From assembly GCA_031286325.1 (NCBI GenBank), contig JAITUT010000013.1, forward strand, positions 31,752-95,751: a DNA stretch of 64,000 nucleotides, given 5' to 3'. Shown here piece after piece: positions 53,583-62,782 of the stretch (position 1 is its first letter; each line of letters begins with the position of its first letter). Below the pieces are notes generated by a model. The model was not told the origin of the DNA. It saw nothing but the letters and a program-made list of their open reading frames with translations, and did not search any database. A program made the translations under genes and the position numbers. The stretch is from Helicobacteraceae bacterium (GTDB lineage: Bacteria; Campylobacterota; Campylobacteria; Campylobacterales; SZUA-545).

Positions 53583-55217
53583 GTGATACTTTCAGTTATC
53601 CCGTCAATTCGCGGGAGAATGATCTTTACGATGCTTTTGCTGACATTTGTGGCGAACGCGACCTACACCGTGTTCGCCTACCAGTTGCGCAAAGCGGACG
53701 TTTTGGAGATGATTGACGATCGCCTAAAAATCGCTACGGGCGCGGCGGCGCGCTTTATACCAGAGGAGCTTATAGAGGATGCGGCTGAGGGGAATATAAG
53801 CGCGGAGGCGTTCAACAAATATGCTTTCCTCCTGAAAAAATTCGCCGTAGAGAACGATTTGGAGTATGTTTATCTGCTGATTAAAGCCGCTGACGGCTGG
53901 CGTTTCGCGATAGATATACCCACGGACGAGGAGTTCAAAAAGAATGTAAGCTTACAACCGCTAGAGCTTTACGCCGAACCGCCCGCCGAGCTTGAAAGCG
54001 TCTATAAAAACGGCGGGATCGCCCATATGAACTACTCGGACGAATGGGGCAATCACCGTGGCGCCATAGCGTTGCATCAAACAAAAAGCGGGTTGAAATT
54101 TGTGGCGGCGGCGGATGTCTCCGCCGAAAATTTGGACGAATTTTTAAACCGCACTTTATATGTCAGCTTGATGATTAGCGCCGCGATCTTTGCCGCCAAC
54201 GCGATTATCTGTTATTTGATCGTTACGAAACTTTTGTCGCCGCTCTCCGCCGCGCAGATAGAGATTCGCGCGATTCATGCCGAGATGAATTTGGCGCGCC
54301 GCGCGCAAGAGGGCAAAGACGAGATCGGTCGCCTCTGCACCGATCTAAACGAGCTTTTAACCGACTTGCAAAGGGCGATCGGAGCGGCCAAAGGAAACGC
54401 CGCGGCGAACAGTAACGCGAGCGAACAGTTAAAGATCGGCGGCAACGCGATCTACGAGAGAGTCGCGCAGAGCCGCCGCGCCGCATCCACGATCATAGAG
54501 GACGGCAAAAAGGCGAGCGACCTTTTGCGCACTTTGGAGGCGACATTTTCCGAGAGCGGGCGCGATATGAGCTCAACTGCGAAAGACGTGCGCCACACCA
54601 AAGAGGAAATCGGTAAATTTACCGCGCTCGCCCAGAAAGAGGGCGCGGCTTGGCAGGACATTTCAGAGCGGCTTTCGGGTTTGGCGAAAGAAGCCGATCA
54701 GACGAAGTCTGTTTTGAACACGATAGGCGATATTGCGGATCAGACGAATTTGCTCGCTTTGAACGCCGCGATTGAGGCGGCGCGCGCGGGTGAGCACGGG
54801 CGCGGTTTCGCGGTGGTTGCCGATGAAGTTAGGAAGCTTGCCGAGCGCACGCAGCGCAGCCTCTCTGAAACAAGCGCGACAATTACGGCGATCGTGCAGT
54901 CTATCAGCGACATCGCGTCAATGATGGAGGCAAATTCGGGCGACTTCTTGAAGTTGGTGGATAGCGCGCAGCAAGCGGCGCAAGTTATGGACGGAACAGC
55001 CGCGCAAATCGTCGCCACGCACGATACGATGGAGAAAGCTACCGAAGATTCCGCGTTGATTTTGTCAAAAACGCAAGCGGTTTTAGGGGCGGTTAGCGAG
55101 ATCGGCAAGGCGAGCGAGGAGAGCGCGGCGGCGGTGAAAGAGATTTCGGACGCGGCGGCGAATATCAGCGTAATGAGCGTCTCCCTGAAACGCGAATTAG
55201 ACAAATTTAATGTGTAG
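53583..55217 (+). CDS. Methyl-accepting chemotaxis protein
   Basis: A 544-residue membrane receptor. First membrane helix at about 12-30, a periplasmic sensor domain of about 160 residues, second helix at about 192-214, a HAMP-like linker and the cytoplasmic signalling domain. The hairpin tip is [37 protein letters not shown] (given here only as the region at about 383-420). The sensor has a [14 protein letters not shown] segment as in double- or single-Cache receptors; the ligand is unknown. GTG at 53583 was chosen because AAAGGA lies 7 bases upstream and the first helix follows; ATG 53581 is out of frame. No CheA/CheW/CheY genes are nearby. Confidence 0.93.
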   Translation: MILSVIPSIRGRMIFTMLLLTFVANATYTVFAYQLRKADVLEMIDDRLKIATGAAARFIPEELIEDAAEGNISAEAFNKYAFLLKKFAVENDLEYVYLLIKAADGWRFAIDIPTDEEFKKNVSLQPLELYAEPPAELESVYKNGGIAHMNYSDEWGNHRGAIALHQTKSGLKFVAAADVSAENLDEFLNRTLYVSLMISAAIFAANAIICYLIVTKLLSPLSAAQIEIRAIHAEMNLARRAQEGKDEIGRLCTDLNELLTDLQRAIGAAKGNAAANSNASEQLKIGGNAIYERVAQSRRAASTIIEDGKKASDLLRTLEATFSESGRDMSSTAKDVRHTKEEIGKFTALAQKEGAAWQDISERLSGLAKEADQTKSVLNTIGDIADQTNLLALNAAIEAARAGEHGRGFAVVADEVRKLAERTQRSLSETSATITAIVQSISDIASMMEANSGDFLKLVDSAQQAAQVMDGTAAQIVATHDTMEKATEDSALILSKTQAVLGAVSEIGKASEESAAAVKEISDAAANISVMSVSLKRELDKFNV

Positions 55218-55364
55218 CGCGTTTGCGTTAGAGTTACACTTCGGCGCGTTCCCTCGTGATAAGGTTTAACTAGGTTTTGAAAAATGGATACAGTCCCTAT
55301 TAAAAGCGCTAACATTAACAGAGCCGCGCGCATTATATTCTGATGAGACTTGCCGCCCTTTAAC

Positions 55365-55571
55365 CTAACGACGCGGATTGACGCGGTTTTTCTCTATCTT
55401 GATCGTAAGATAGACGCTTATGGCGGCGCAGAAAGCCGCAACCGCAAAACCATAAAAACTAAACTGGAAAAACGTTACCAAAAGCGCGCCCGCCGACACT
55501 TTTTCGCGCCAATCGGCAATCCGCTTTAAGATATAAGACGGCGAGAATGGCGCGAGGATCGCTTTGAACAA
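55365..55571 (-). CDS. Small membrane protein, about 68 aa (module D)
   Basis: Homologous to the protein encoded at 55744: RIADWREKVSAGALLVTFFQ here matches RLADLYEKIAAGSAIGAFFQ there, followed by a hydrophobic stretch and a basic C-terminus. The start is uncertain: there is no ATG; TTG 55571 is used here and TTG 55580 or 55661 are possible. It may be partly decayed. Downstream on the same strand an ATG frame at 55333 (MRAALLMLALLIG) could be a remnant of the small peptide that follows such genes in the other modules. Confidence 0.45.
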   Translation of the reverse strand: MFKAILAPFSPSYILKRIADWREKVSAGALLVTFFQFSFYGFAVAAFCAAISVYLTIKIEKNRVNPRR

Positions 55572-55743
55572 GTTTATCAAAATTTTTACGATAAAAATAT
55601 AACAGCAATGATTATCCCAAGCCGATTTTCGCCTTACCGCCAAAATCGCGCCGCTACTCAATCGCTAGCGACGGCTTAGTTGTCCCGCGCCCTGATTTTA
55701 CGGCGTGATTTTTCACGGTATAGCGCGGCGTAAAAGGGCGCGA

Positions 55744-55932
55744 ATGTTTGAGTGGATAAGAGTAAAGCACAGACAAAAGCGGCTCGCCGATCTGTATGAA
55801 AAAATCGCGGCTGGGTCGGCGATCGGCGCGTTTTTTCAAGAGGGCGGTTTAATTTCGGGCGCATTTTTTTGTTTATTATTCGCCCGATTGTCTTTTTACT
55901 TTGACGATTTATATAACAGGGGGCAAAAATGA
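55744..55932 (+). CDS. Small membrane protein, 62 aa (module C)
   Basis: Basic N-terminus, a charged helix (RLADLYEKIAAG) and one or two hydrophobic segments (about 25-50). AAAAGGG precedes the ATG. Its stop overlaps the next start by four bases (ATGA). It is divergent from and related to module D. Unknown family. Confidence 0.5.
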   Translation: MFEWIRVKHRQKRLADLYEKIAAGSAIGAFFQEGGLISGAFFCLLFARLSFYFDDLYNRGQK

Positions 55933-56327
55933 GTAACTTTGTAATTCTTTGTTCTATTTTCGTGTTAATTGGCATTTACGCCGTAATTGGAATGGAATAT
56001 AACAAGCGGCGCGAAGCCAAAGAGGACGGCGCGGGTTTGGCGGGGGCGCGAGGTCGGATCGGAATTTTTGCGATCCGCCGCCAAAGCCGATCCCGCGCTC
56101 TCCAATTCCGCATTCCGCAATTTCTTTTATTTCTCGCCCCGCGCGGCTTTAAGAGCGGCGGCGATCGTCTCGTATTCTTCCGCGTTCGTAACGATGTGGA
56201 CTTACCGCTCCCGCTTTTTTTTCGCGGGTTTATCGGCGTTTTGATTGCCTTTTTTCGCGCCTTTCATTTGTTTCCTTTCTTTGTGGGCGGGGATAATCCC
56301 GCCCGTTTGCGCCGTAACGTTATTTAA
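55929..56327 (+). CDS. Small membrane peptide, frame continues into antisense DNA (module C)
   Basis: The N-terminal 35 residues (ILCSIFVLIGIYAVIGMEY, then NKRREAKED) look like a single-helix peptide. The SIFVLIG core recalls SVFVLIG of the 36-aa peptide at 56320. AGGGGGC precedes the ATG. Beyond about residue 40 the frame runs opposite the decayed RHH gene and is probably not native, so the original stop may have been lost. Confidence 0.4.
   Translation: MSNFVILCSIFVLIGIYAVIGMEYNKRREAKEDGAGLAGARGRIGIFAIRRQSRSRALQFRIPQFLLFLAPRGFKSGGDRLVFFRVRNDVDLPLPLFFRGFIGVLIAFFRAFHLFPFFVGGDNPARLRRNVI
56127..56267 (-). pseudogene. Decayed copy of the RHH-like gene (module B)
   Basis: Aligns to the 43684-43878 gene: MKGAKKGNQNADKP, then RERxVHIV, NAEEYETIAA, LKAARGEK. 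Codon 22 is TAA where the intact gene has CAA, and 60 bases are missing exactly between two copies of the 12-mer GCGGCGGCGATC present in the intact gene. The deletion is in frame. It retains a good ribosome site (AAAGGAAAC). Confidence 0.8.
56285..56304 (-). terminator. Hairpin between small membrane genes and RHH copy (module B)
   Basis: GGGCGGG/CCCGCCC stem with a 6-base loop, in the position equivalent to the module A hairpin at 43912-43941. No U-run. Confidence 0.5.
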
Positions 56328-56430
56328 CCAAGCCGAGCCGCTTATCCTCTTGCCTACTAGCATACAAGACAAACGCCGAGCCGATTAAGACAAAAACCGA
56401 CATTGCCGCCAAAATAGCATAAACCAGCAT
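56320..56430 (-). CDS. 36-aa membrane peptide (module B)
   Basis: A 36-residue peptide with a single hydrophobic helix (YAILAAMSVFVLIGSAFVL) and a charged end (RQEDKRLGLVK). The start overlaps the stop of the 86-aa membrane gene (TAATG). Same length and position as the module A peptide. Function unknown. Confidence 0.6.
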   Translation of the reverse strand: MLVYAILAAMSVFVLIGSAFVLYASRQEDKRLGLVK

Positions 56431-56690
56431 TATTGCTTTCTCCTTTTTTCTATGATATAGGCTATCAGCGCGGCTGTTATTATAAACATAAAGCCTATGA
56501 TAATAGTAATGACGATCGTTTTAACGCCAGCTTTCTCGCCTATTCCAAGCAAAGCGGCGAGAAAAGTCATTCCCACTATAAATACGCCTAACTTGCCGAG
56601 CGAAGTAATGGCGATCACCTCAGAACCAGCGAGTTTATTAAGCGCGGTATTATCGCGCCCGCGCTTATTATGCGTCCGCTTTAACGCCAT
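56430..56690 (-). CDS. Small membrane protein, 86 aa (module B)
   Basis: A basic N-terminus (LKRTHNKRGRD) is followed by two hydrophobic segments (about 26-46 and 55-80), then EKRRKQ. A strong ribosome site (AAGGGGAT) precedes the ATG. It is the first gene of module B. Sequence is not clearly related to the module A counterpart, only size, topology and gene order are. Confidence 0.6.
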   Translation of the reverse strand: MALKRTHNKRGRDNTALNKLAGSEVIAITSLGKLGVFIVGMTFLAALLGIGEKAGVKTIVITIIIGFMFIITAALIAYIIEKRRKQ

Positions 56691-56896
56691 ATATATCCCC
56701 TTGCTTTTGTAAAATTATTTCACAATAATTTCTATAATTTGTCAAAGGTTTTCGTGATTTTTTACAAAGTTTTACTACAAGACGAACATCGCGCCGCGCC
56801 GAAATTTCACGGCGCGATCGGCAGGTCAAGAGGTCGGTAAGTATTGGGCGTTTTGGCTAAGGCTAGTTTTAATGTGCGGCGAAAACTCCAAAATCG

Positions 56897-58501
56897 TTAA
56901 TTTTTCGCTTCGTCTCGGCGGCGAAACGAGAGGGCTTCGAGGAAATCCGCTTTGGTGATCGCGGAGCGACTTTCAAGATCGGCGATTGTGCGTGAGATAC
57001 GGCGCAATTTGTCGATCGCGCGCTGGCTTAGAGCAAACCGCGCCGCCGCTTGGCTCAACGCTGTTTCCGCGTCAGCCTCCATCGCGCAAAAACGCGCCGT
57101 TTCGCTTTCGGACAACTTCGCGTTCCACGAATTTTGCCCGCGCGATCGCATCATCTTAAACGCCGCAAAAACGCGCTCTCGCATCTCGCGCGAAGTAATA
57201 TCGCCCGCCGCTTCCTCGTTAATTTCGTTCATTTTCACGAAAAGATCAATGCGATCAAGAAACGGATCGCTCAGGCGCGATTGATACCGCGCGATCTCAA
57301 TAGGAGCGCAGCGGCACTCGCGCGAGGGGCTGAAAAGATTTCCGCACGGGCACGGGTTCATCGCCGCCGCGAAAAGAAAGCGCGTTTCGTAAATAATTTT
57401 GCTATTAACGCGCGAAATGAGCAGGCGATTATCTTCCAAAGGCTCTCTCATAGCCTCTAAAATCACCTTTGAAAAGTGCGGCAACTCGTCAAAAAATAAA
57501 ACGCCGCCGTTTGCCAGCGCGACTTCGCCCATTTTGGATTCGCGGCTGCCGCCGCCGAAGATACTAGCGCGGGTCGCGGTGTGGTGCGGGTTGCGCAATG
57601 GTCGCCGCGCTTTGAACTCAGCCTCCCGCTCCTCAATTGAGGCGAGGCTCGCCTGCTCCAAAACCTCCGCGAGGCTCATCGGCGGCAAAATTTCGGCGAG
57701 ACGTTTAACAATCATACTTTTGCCGCTACCGGGCGCGCCGCTAAGTAAAATGTTATGAAAGCCCGCCGCCGCGATCAGAGCCGCGCGTTTGGCGTGCTTC
57801 TGCCCGCGCACATCGGCGAAGTCCAGCGCGAAGTTCTCCTCGTAAAAATACTCGCGATCAAGGACGATCGTCCGCGCCTCAAACGCCGCGCTCGCCGCAG
57901 GGCAAATCGCGATTTCGCCGCTGAAAAACATTATCGCCTCGCGCAAAGTCCGCGCAGGATACGCCGTTACCCCAGGAATTTTCGCCAGCAAGGGCGCGCT
58001 AATAGGATCGGTAACAACACGCTCCAAAACGCCCTGCCTAGCAAGGCTCAAAGCCAAAGCGAATGTGGCGGGATTCGCGCGGACTTCGCCGTCTAATCCC
58101 AACTCGCCGAAGCAGAAAAAGTCGCCGAAATCCGCCGTTTCGTTTTGCAGCGCGATCAAAAGCGCGATCGCGAGATCAATCTGCGATCCCGCCTTTTTCA
58201 GATCGCTCGGGCTTAAATTAACGGTGATTTTCAGCGGCGGGAATTTATACGCGCTCAAAAGCAACGCGGATTTTACGCGATCCCGCGCTTCTTTGATCGC
58301 CTCGTCACCCAAACCCACGATCGCGAACGCGGGCAATCCGCGCGTGAAACTCGCTTCACAAGAGACTTCGCGGGCGATCGCCCCTTCCAAAGTCGCGCTG
58401 CGCAGGCTTTTCAAACGGAACGGGCTAAACGCCAGATCGTTTGGCGTCGGCTCCTGCGAAGATAACTCGCGCGGCGTTAATTCTTGCGAGTTTTCTTCCA
58501 C
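56897..58501 (-). CDS. comM: ComM/YifB-family AAA+ ATPase
   Basis: A 534-residue Mg-chelatase-like ATPase; in naturally competent bacteria ComM is a branch-migration helicase in recombination of imported DNA. An N-terminal Lon-like domain (LEGAIAREVSCEASFTRG, ITVNLSPSDLKKAG) is followed by Walker A GAPGSGKSM (about 255), Walker B VLFFDELPHF and the NPCPCGN zinc motif. The C-terminal helical bundle ends with SFRRRDEAKN. It overlaps def by 25 bases, suggesting co-transcription. Function by homology only. Confidence 0.9.
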   Translation of the reverse strand: MEENSQELTPRELSSQEPTPNDLAFSPFRLKSLRSATLEGAIAREVSCEASFTRGLPAFAIVGLGDEAIKEARDRVKSALLLSAYKFPPLKITVNLSPSDLKKAGSQIDLAIALLIALQNETADFGDFFCFGELGLDGEVRANPATFALALSLARQGVLERVVTDPISAPLLAKIPGVTAYPARTLREAIMFFSGEIAICPAASAAFEARTIVLDREYFYEENFALDFADVRGQKHAKRAALIAAAGFHNILLSGAPGSGKSMIVKRLAEILPPMSLAEVLEQASLASIEEREAEFKARRPLRNPHHTATRASIFGGGSRESKMGEVALANGGVLFFDELPHFSKVILEAMREPLEDNRLLISRVNSKIIYETRFLFAAAMNPCPCGNLFSPSRECRCAPIEIARYQSRLSDPFLDRIDLFVKMNEINEEAAGDITSREMRERVFAAFKMMRSRGQNSWNAKLSESETARFCAMEADAETALSQAAARFALSQRAIDKLRRISRTIADLESRSAITKADFLEALSFRRRDEAKN

Positions 58502-58983
58502 TCTTTTTCAAACTTTTTGCGTTTTAGGAGCGAGAGCCGCTCTACGAAAAGCCGCCCTTCAAGGTGATCGTATTCGTGCTGGATCACGACTGCGTAAAGC
58601 CCCGAAGCCTCCTCGCGGCGCGGACAACCGTCGCGATCGTAAAACTCCACAACGATCCTTTGAAAACGCGCGACCTCCTCGTTATATTCTGGAATGCTCA
58701 AACACCCCTCGGAGTAAATCATCTCGCCCTCCGCCTCTACGATCTTGGGGTTTATGAACTCTCTCCACCCCTCCTCCGTCTGATCGCCCTTTTCGTCTGG
58801 CAAATTGACGATAAACGCGCAAATCGGCTCGCCCACTTGAACCGCCGCGAACCCGACTCCCCCTGCTTGCAGCATAATAAATCGCATATCGTCTAAAAGC
58901 CCGTGCAGTTTCACGTCAAATTCAGTAACGGGTTTGCTCTTTTGTCGGAGGCGGCGATCGGGATATACGAGAATTTTGCGCAT
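58477..58983 (-). CDS. def: Peptide deformylase
   Basis: A 168-residue metalloenzyme removing the N-formyl group from nascent proteins. Three motifs are present: GVGFAAVQVG (motif 1, Phe in place of the usual Leu), EGCLSIPE (metal-binding Cys) and QHEYDHLEG (HEXXH-type metal site). Normal length. Positioned between comM and a GGDEF-like gene, downstream of clpP and tig, as in Helicobacter. Confidence 0.95.
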   Translation of the reverse strand: MRKILVYPDRRLRQKSKPVTEFDVKLHGLLDDMRFIMLQAGGVGFAAVQVGEPICAFIVNLPDEKGDQTEEGWREFINPKIVEAEGEMIYSEGCLSIPEYNEEVARFQRIVVEFYDRDGCPRREEASGLYAVVIQHEYDHLEGRLFVERLSLLKRKKFEKEWKKTRKN

Positions 58984-58993
58984 TAAAACCCGC

Positions 58994-60118
58994 TTATGAT
59001 TTCTCCGCGCTCCGCTCGCCCGCGTGCGCGTGGGTGAGCGCGGGCGCGGGCGCGGATGCGGGCGCGGCTGGCGCGGCGGGCGCGGGCGCGATCACATAAA
59101 TTTGTTTTTCGTTGTCGGCTTGATTCATCGCGTCAAGCGATCGCACCATTACGCTTTCGGGGTCTGGCGCGCCCCCTAGCGACGCGATCCCAATGCTAAT
59201 TTCCAATTTAATTTCGTCGTCGGAGATGAAAAAGTGAGAGCCGTTTGTCGTCTCCGTGATACGCAAGGCGGCGCGCGCCGCGTTCTTCTCGTCCGTGTGT
59301 TTAAGGAGCATCGCGAAACAGCCCTCTCCAAAGTGCGCCACCACATCGCTCCTGCGCGAGGTTTTCATAAACAATTTTGAGATCGTGCGGTTAATGAGCA
59401 AAAGTTGCTTTTCGTTGGGGATTTTATCTTTAATGTTTTTGGAGAGTTTCGCCAAAATCAGCGAGCTCTCGTGTTTCAACTTCGCGATCTGCGCGATCTC
59501 TAATTTAATTTGCTCAACCAAATAACGTTTATTGAAAATTCCGTATTGCGCGTCGTAGATCGTCTCGCCCTTTACCTCTTGGATAATTTTCGCCGACTTT
59601 GTGTAGAGGTTTTTGATGATGATCGCCTGTGAATTTAGGGTGCTGTTAAGTTTTTCCAGATCGTTATTGAGAGCTAATGTGAGATTTTGCAACGCGCCCG
59701 GGCTGTTAACGCCGCGCGATTCTTGCATACGGCGTTTGGAGATCAGCGTCATATTGCTGACATTTTTGAAGAGCGTGGCGACATTTTGCAAAATTTCTCT
59801 AAAGATCGTGAAGCTGTCTTGGAGCTGTTGCTCCATTTTCATTCGCTTTTCATCTTCGGCGTTGCCGTCGCCCTCAATGAAATCGTTTACCGACTTACGA
59901 AACTCATAAGGCTTTTCGTCTAGGAGCTTTTCAAAATACATTTGATAGTAATTTGGTAGCGGCGGCAATGAATCTTTTGCTAATTCGTCTAAAACCGAGC
60001 GCACAAAAACGTCCATTTCGCTCCCCGAAGCGCCTGAACGAGGTAGCGCGCCGCTTGCGAGGGACGCTCCGCCCTCCGCCGACGCCGCGTTTGCGGCTGG
60101 ATTTTTACGCAATAACAT
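58994..60118 (-). CDS. Degenerate GGDEF-domain protein
   Basis: A 374-residue protein with an N-terminal helical region (about 30-180), a GGDEF-like domain (about 188-335) and a Pro/Ala-rich C-terminal tail. The catalytic loop reads FGEGCF instead of GGDEF, so cyclase activity is unlikely. The inhibitory-site motif RxxD is kept (RRSD, at the right spacing from the loop), suggesting it binds cyclic di-GMP as an effector. Conserved between def and clpP in this lineage by position; start at 60118 has AAGGAG upstream. Confidence 0.8.
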   Translation of the reverse strand: MLLRKNPAANAASAEGGASLASGALPRSGASGSEMDVFVRSVLDELAKDSLPPLPNYYQMYFEKLLDEKPYEFRKSVNDFIEGDGNAEDEKRMKMEQQLQDSFTIFREILQNVATLFKNVSNMTLISKRRMQESRGVNSPGALQNLTLALNNDLEKLNSTLNSQAIIIKNLYTKSAKIIQEVKGETIYDAQYGIFNKRYLVEQIKLEIAQIAKLKHESSLILAKLSKNIKDKIPNEKQLLLINRTISKLFMKTSRRSDVVAHFGEGCFAMLLKHTDEKNAARAALRITETTNGSHFFISDDEIKLEISIGIASLGGAPDPESVMVRSLDAMNQADNEKQIYVIAPAPAAPAAPASAPAPALTHAHAGERSAEKS

Positions 60119-60436
60119 AAAATTTACTCCTTTTGTCGCAAATCGACTTCTCGCGGGAGCAAAGCGGAGGCTCCGACCACAAATTAAAGTCTTTAGAGAC
60201 TTCCGAAAATCGCGATTGCTTTTGCCGTCATTATAGGCTCAACTCGCAATCTCTTGCGGAAAGCCGCCTTTTCACCCGCTTTGCCGCTCATTGCCGCAAA
60301 CAGAGCGGGAATAAGTTAGTTTTTTGGGCTTCGACTCTTAAACGCCGCCTTAACGCTTTTCTCCCGTCATTACGGCGAATGCCGCAATCTCACATTAACG
60401 CGACGGGCGAAAAGCGATCGTTATCGCTAATTTTAA
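60119..60436. other. Intergenic region with a dispersed repeat
   Basis: No gene. Contains the second copy of the intergenic repeat (about 60304-60342) and short inverted segments such as ggagcaaagcggaggctcc. Stretches like cattgcgg and cattacgg recall the decayed elements at 4.1 kb. Confidence 0.4.
60304..60342 (+). repeat. Dispersed intergenic repeat, copy 2
   Basis: Blocks gcgggaataagttagttt, gggcttcg and ctcttaaacgc match those near 40155 and 61127. Confidence 0.5.
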
Positions 60437-61027
60437 TCACTTCAAACTTCGTTCCACGACGGCGTCTATTATGCCGTAATTTTTCGCCTCGTTCGCGCTC
60501 ATATAAAAGTCGCGATCAGTGTCGGTTTGTATCGTTTCAAGCGGTTTGCCTGTGTTGGAGGCTAAAATTTCATTCAAAATCGACTTAATCCGCACGATCT
60601 CTTTCGCCTGAATTTCAATATCGGTCGCCTGCCCCTGCGCGCCGCCAAGCGGCTGGTGAAGCATAATGCGCGAATGCGGCAACGCGTGACGTTTGCCCTT
60701 TGCGCCGCACGAGAGCAGAAACGCGCCCATTGACGCCGCCTGACCTATGCAAATTGTGGCGACATCGGGCTTGACATACTGCATCGTGTCGTAGATCGCC
60801 ATACCGCTTGTAATAACGCCGCCGGGCGAATTGATATAGAGGTAAATGTCCTTTTCTGGGTCTTCCGCCTCCAAAAATAAAAGTTGCGCCACGATCGAGC
60901 TCGCCACGCCGTCGTCAATTTCCCCGCCTAGCATTACTATGCGATCTTTTAACAGCCGCGAATAAATATCGTAACTGCGTTCGCCGCGCCCGCTTCTTTC
61001 TATCACGTATGGAATGTAGTAACTCAT
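60437..61027 (-). CDS. clpP: ATP-dependent Clp protease proteolytic subunit
   Basis: A 196-residue serine protease subunit that forms a tetradecameric barrel with ClpX or ClpA. The catalytic Ser is in [11 protein letters not shown], His in [10 protein letters not shown], Asp in TDRDFYMS. The start [10 protein letters not shown] at 61027 matches the usual N-terminus; the frame is open further upstream to 61084 but that part is not conserved. Located downstream of tig. Confidence 0.96.
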   Translation of the reverse strand: MSYYIPYVIERSGRGERSYDIYSRLLKDRIVMLGGEIDDGVASSIVAQLLFLEAEDPEKDIYLYINSPGGVITSGMAIYDTMQYVKPDVATICIGQAASMGAFLLSCGAKGKRHALPHSRIMLHQPLGGAQGQATDIEIQAKEIVRIKSILNEILASNTGKPLETIQTDTDRDFYMSANEAKNYGIIDAVVERSLK

Positions 61028-61126
61028 TAACTTTGATCCTTTAATTTGGCTTCGCGAAACGGCAAAGCCGCCTCTTTGCCGCAAATGACTTTACATCGCT
61101 TTTTGGCGATACGCGATCAGGGTCGC

Positions 61127-61172
61127 AGCGAAAATAACAGGTTTTGTTCGGGCTTCGCCCCTCTTAAACGCA
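61127..61172 (+). repeat. Dispersed intergenic repeat, copy 3
   Basis: Blocks cgaaaataacaggtttt, gggcttcg and ctcttaaacgc match the copies at 40155 and 60304; here and in copy 1 a gcgatcagggtc phrase lies close by. Confidence 0.5.
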
Positions 61173-61198
61173 AAGCGATCGCGAACTTTTTATAGGTC

Positions 61199-62575
61199 TT
61201 ACTCCGCTTCTTTTTTCTTCGCCGATTTTTTAGGCTTCGCTTCTGAAACGTTTCCCTGCGTTTCTGAAACGTTTCCCTGCGCTTCGCCCCCCGCTTTCAT
61301 ATCCAAAAGTTTCGTCAAAACGCGATCTTCCATAAGCGACATTCTGATAACCGCGAACAAATTGTTCGCGCGGTAATAATCCAGCAGAGATTTCGGATCC
61401 TGCCCCGTCTGTAGCGCCTGATAGTAGATCGCCTGCGCGACCTCTTGATCGCTGACTTTAACATCTTCTTTTTTGGCGATCGCGTCAATAATAAACGTGG
61501 TTTTAACGCGCTCTTTCGCCTCCTCGCGAAACTCCTCGCGCAGGGCTTTCAACGCTTTTTCATCGCTTTTGAGCGCGTTTAACTCCTCGTTGCTCATTAA
61601 CCCAGCTTTTTGCCCCGCCAAATGGTCAATCTCCTGCTCCAAAATCACCTCGGGCAGATCAAAATCATATTTTTTGACGAGCGCTTCTAAAGCTTGCGGG
61701 CGCAACTCTTCGTTGTAAAGTTTCGCCTTTTTCTCCTCGCGCAAAGTGTTTGTCATATATTCGCGCAATTTTTGGGCGTTCGCGTCTTTCACGTTTGGCA
61801 GAAGTTTTTTCGCGATCTCGTCGGTAATTTCCGCTTTGGTTTTCATCTTGATCGCGTTGAGTTTTACGACAAATTTCACATCTTTGCCCGCGAAATCCGC
61901 CGCGTGATAATCTTTTGGAAAAGTTACCGCGAACTCTTTTGTTTCGCTCTTTTTCATACCGAGCATTTGGTCTTCAAAGCCGGGAATGAAACTTTTAGAG
62001 CCGATTTTGAGATCGTATTTCTCCGCGCTCGCGCCGCGCGCCTCTTTGCCGTCAATGGAGCCTTTGAAGTCAAAGTTCGCGATGTCGCCGTTTGCTAGGG
62101 CGCGATCCTCTTTGATCTCTTCAAGCGGCGTTACGCTATCCGCCGCGCGCTCTAACATATCGTTTAGCTCTTTATCCAAAACTTCTACGAATTGCGCGGC
62201 GGGAATTAACGCCTGATAGTCGCCTAGATCAAAGCGCGGGCGTAAAGAAACTTTGAGCTCTAGCGACAAAGCGCCGTCTTTTTCGTCCGCTTTAGAGACG
62301 ATCGGCGCGCCTACAACGTTGTTTTTATCTATGGTTTTGAGCCCCTCTTCAAAGGCGGCGTTCGCCAAATGGCTCATTGCCTCGTTTCTTAGATCGCTTT
62401 TGAAACGTTCTTTAATTACCGCGACGGGGACTTTGCCCTTTCTGAAACCTTTAATATCCGCGCTCTTTGCGAGATTTGCCGCCGCGCGATCCTCCGCTTT
62501 GCAGATCGCCGCTTGATCGTAGATCGCCGTAATGATCGCGTTCGCGTCGTTTAACTTCTTTACCAATACGCTCAT
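61199..62575 (-). CDS. tig: Trigger factor
   Basis: A 458-residue ribosome-bound chaperone and peptidyl-prolyl isomerase. The ribosome-docking signature GFRKGKVP (about 39) is followed by the FKBP-like domain (ANFDFKGSIDGKEARGA) and the long helical C-terminal arms. The C-terminus has a duplicated ETQGNVS unit from a 21-base tandem DNA repeat (about 61240-61280) and a lysine-rich tail. First of the tig-clpP-GGDEF-def-comM order. Confidence 0.95.
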   Translation of the reverse strand: MSVLVKKLNDANAIITAIYDQAAICKAEDRAAANLAKSADIKGFRKGKVPVAVIKERFKSDLRNEAMSHLANAAFEEGLKTIDKNNVVGAPIVSKADEKDGALSLELKVSLRPRFDLGDYQALIPAAQFVEVLDKELNDMLERAADSVTPLEEIKEDRALANGDIANFDFKGSIDGKEARGASAEKYDLKIGSKSFIPGFEDQMLGMKKSETKEFAVTFPKDYHAADFAGKDVKFVVKLNAIKMKTKAEITDEIAKKLLPNVKDANAQKLREYMTNTLREEKKAKLYNEELRPQALEALVKKYDFDLPEVILEQEIDHLAGQKAGLMSNEELNALKSDEKALKALREEFREEAKERVKTTFIIDAIAKKEDVKVSDQEVAQAIYYQALQTGQDPKSLLDYYRANNLFAVIRMSLMEDRVLTKLLDMKAGGEAQGNVSETQGNVSEAKPKKSAKKKEAE

Positions 62576-62697
62576 ATCTTGCCCTGTGTTGAAAATAGTG
62601 GGAGATTTTAGCTAAAAGCAACTTCTTTAAGCGGACTGCGAGATTAGACTTATAAAGCGGAGTGTGGAAATTTATTTGACGATATTTTAGAGGGAAA

Positions 62698-62733
62698 CTC
62701 CCTTAAAACCCTATTTTAGGAGTTTTAAGGGAG
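62698..62733 (-). terminator. Stem-loop terminator of the porin gene
   Basis: Perfect 12-base stem CTCCCTTAAAAC / GTTTTAAGGGAG, 50 bases past the porin stop. The following sequence in the minus-strand direction is only weakly U-rich (TTTCCCTCT). Confidence 0.65.
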
Positions 62734-62782
62734 AACCAAGCCGTTTGCGATCGGCAAGAGGGAGTTCTCTAACTTAAATTAG

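Noticed and set aside
54740-55333. 197-codon minus-strand ORF starting MRAALLMLALLIG
   Set aside because: Most of it is antisense to the chemotaxis receptor gene. Only its first 40 codons lie in the gap and could be a remnant of a module peptide, which is mentioned under module D.
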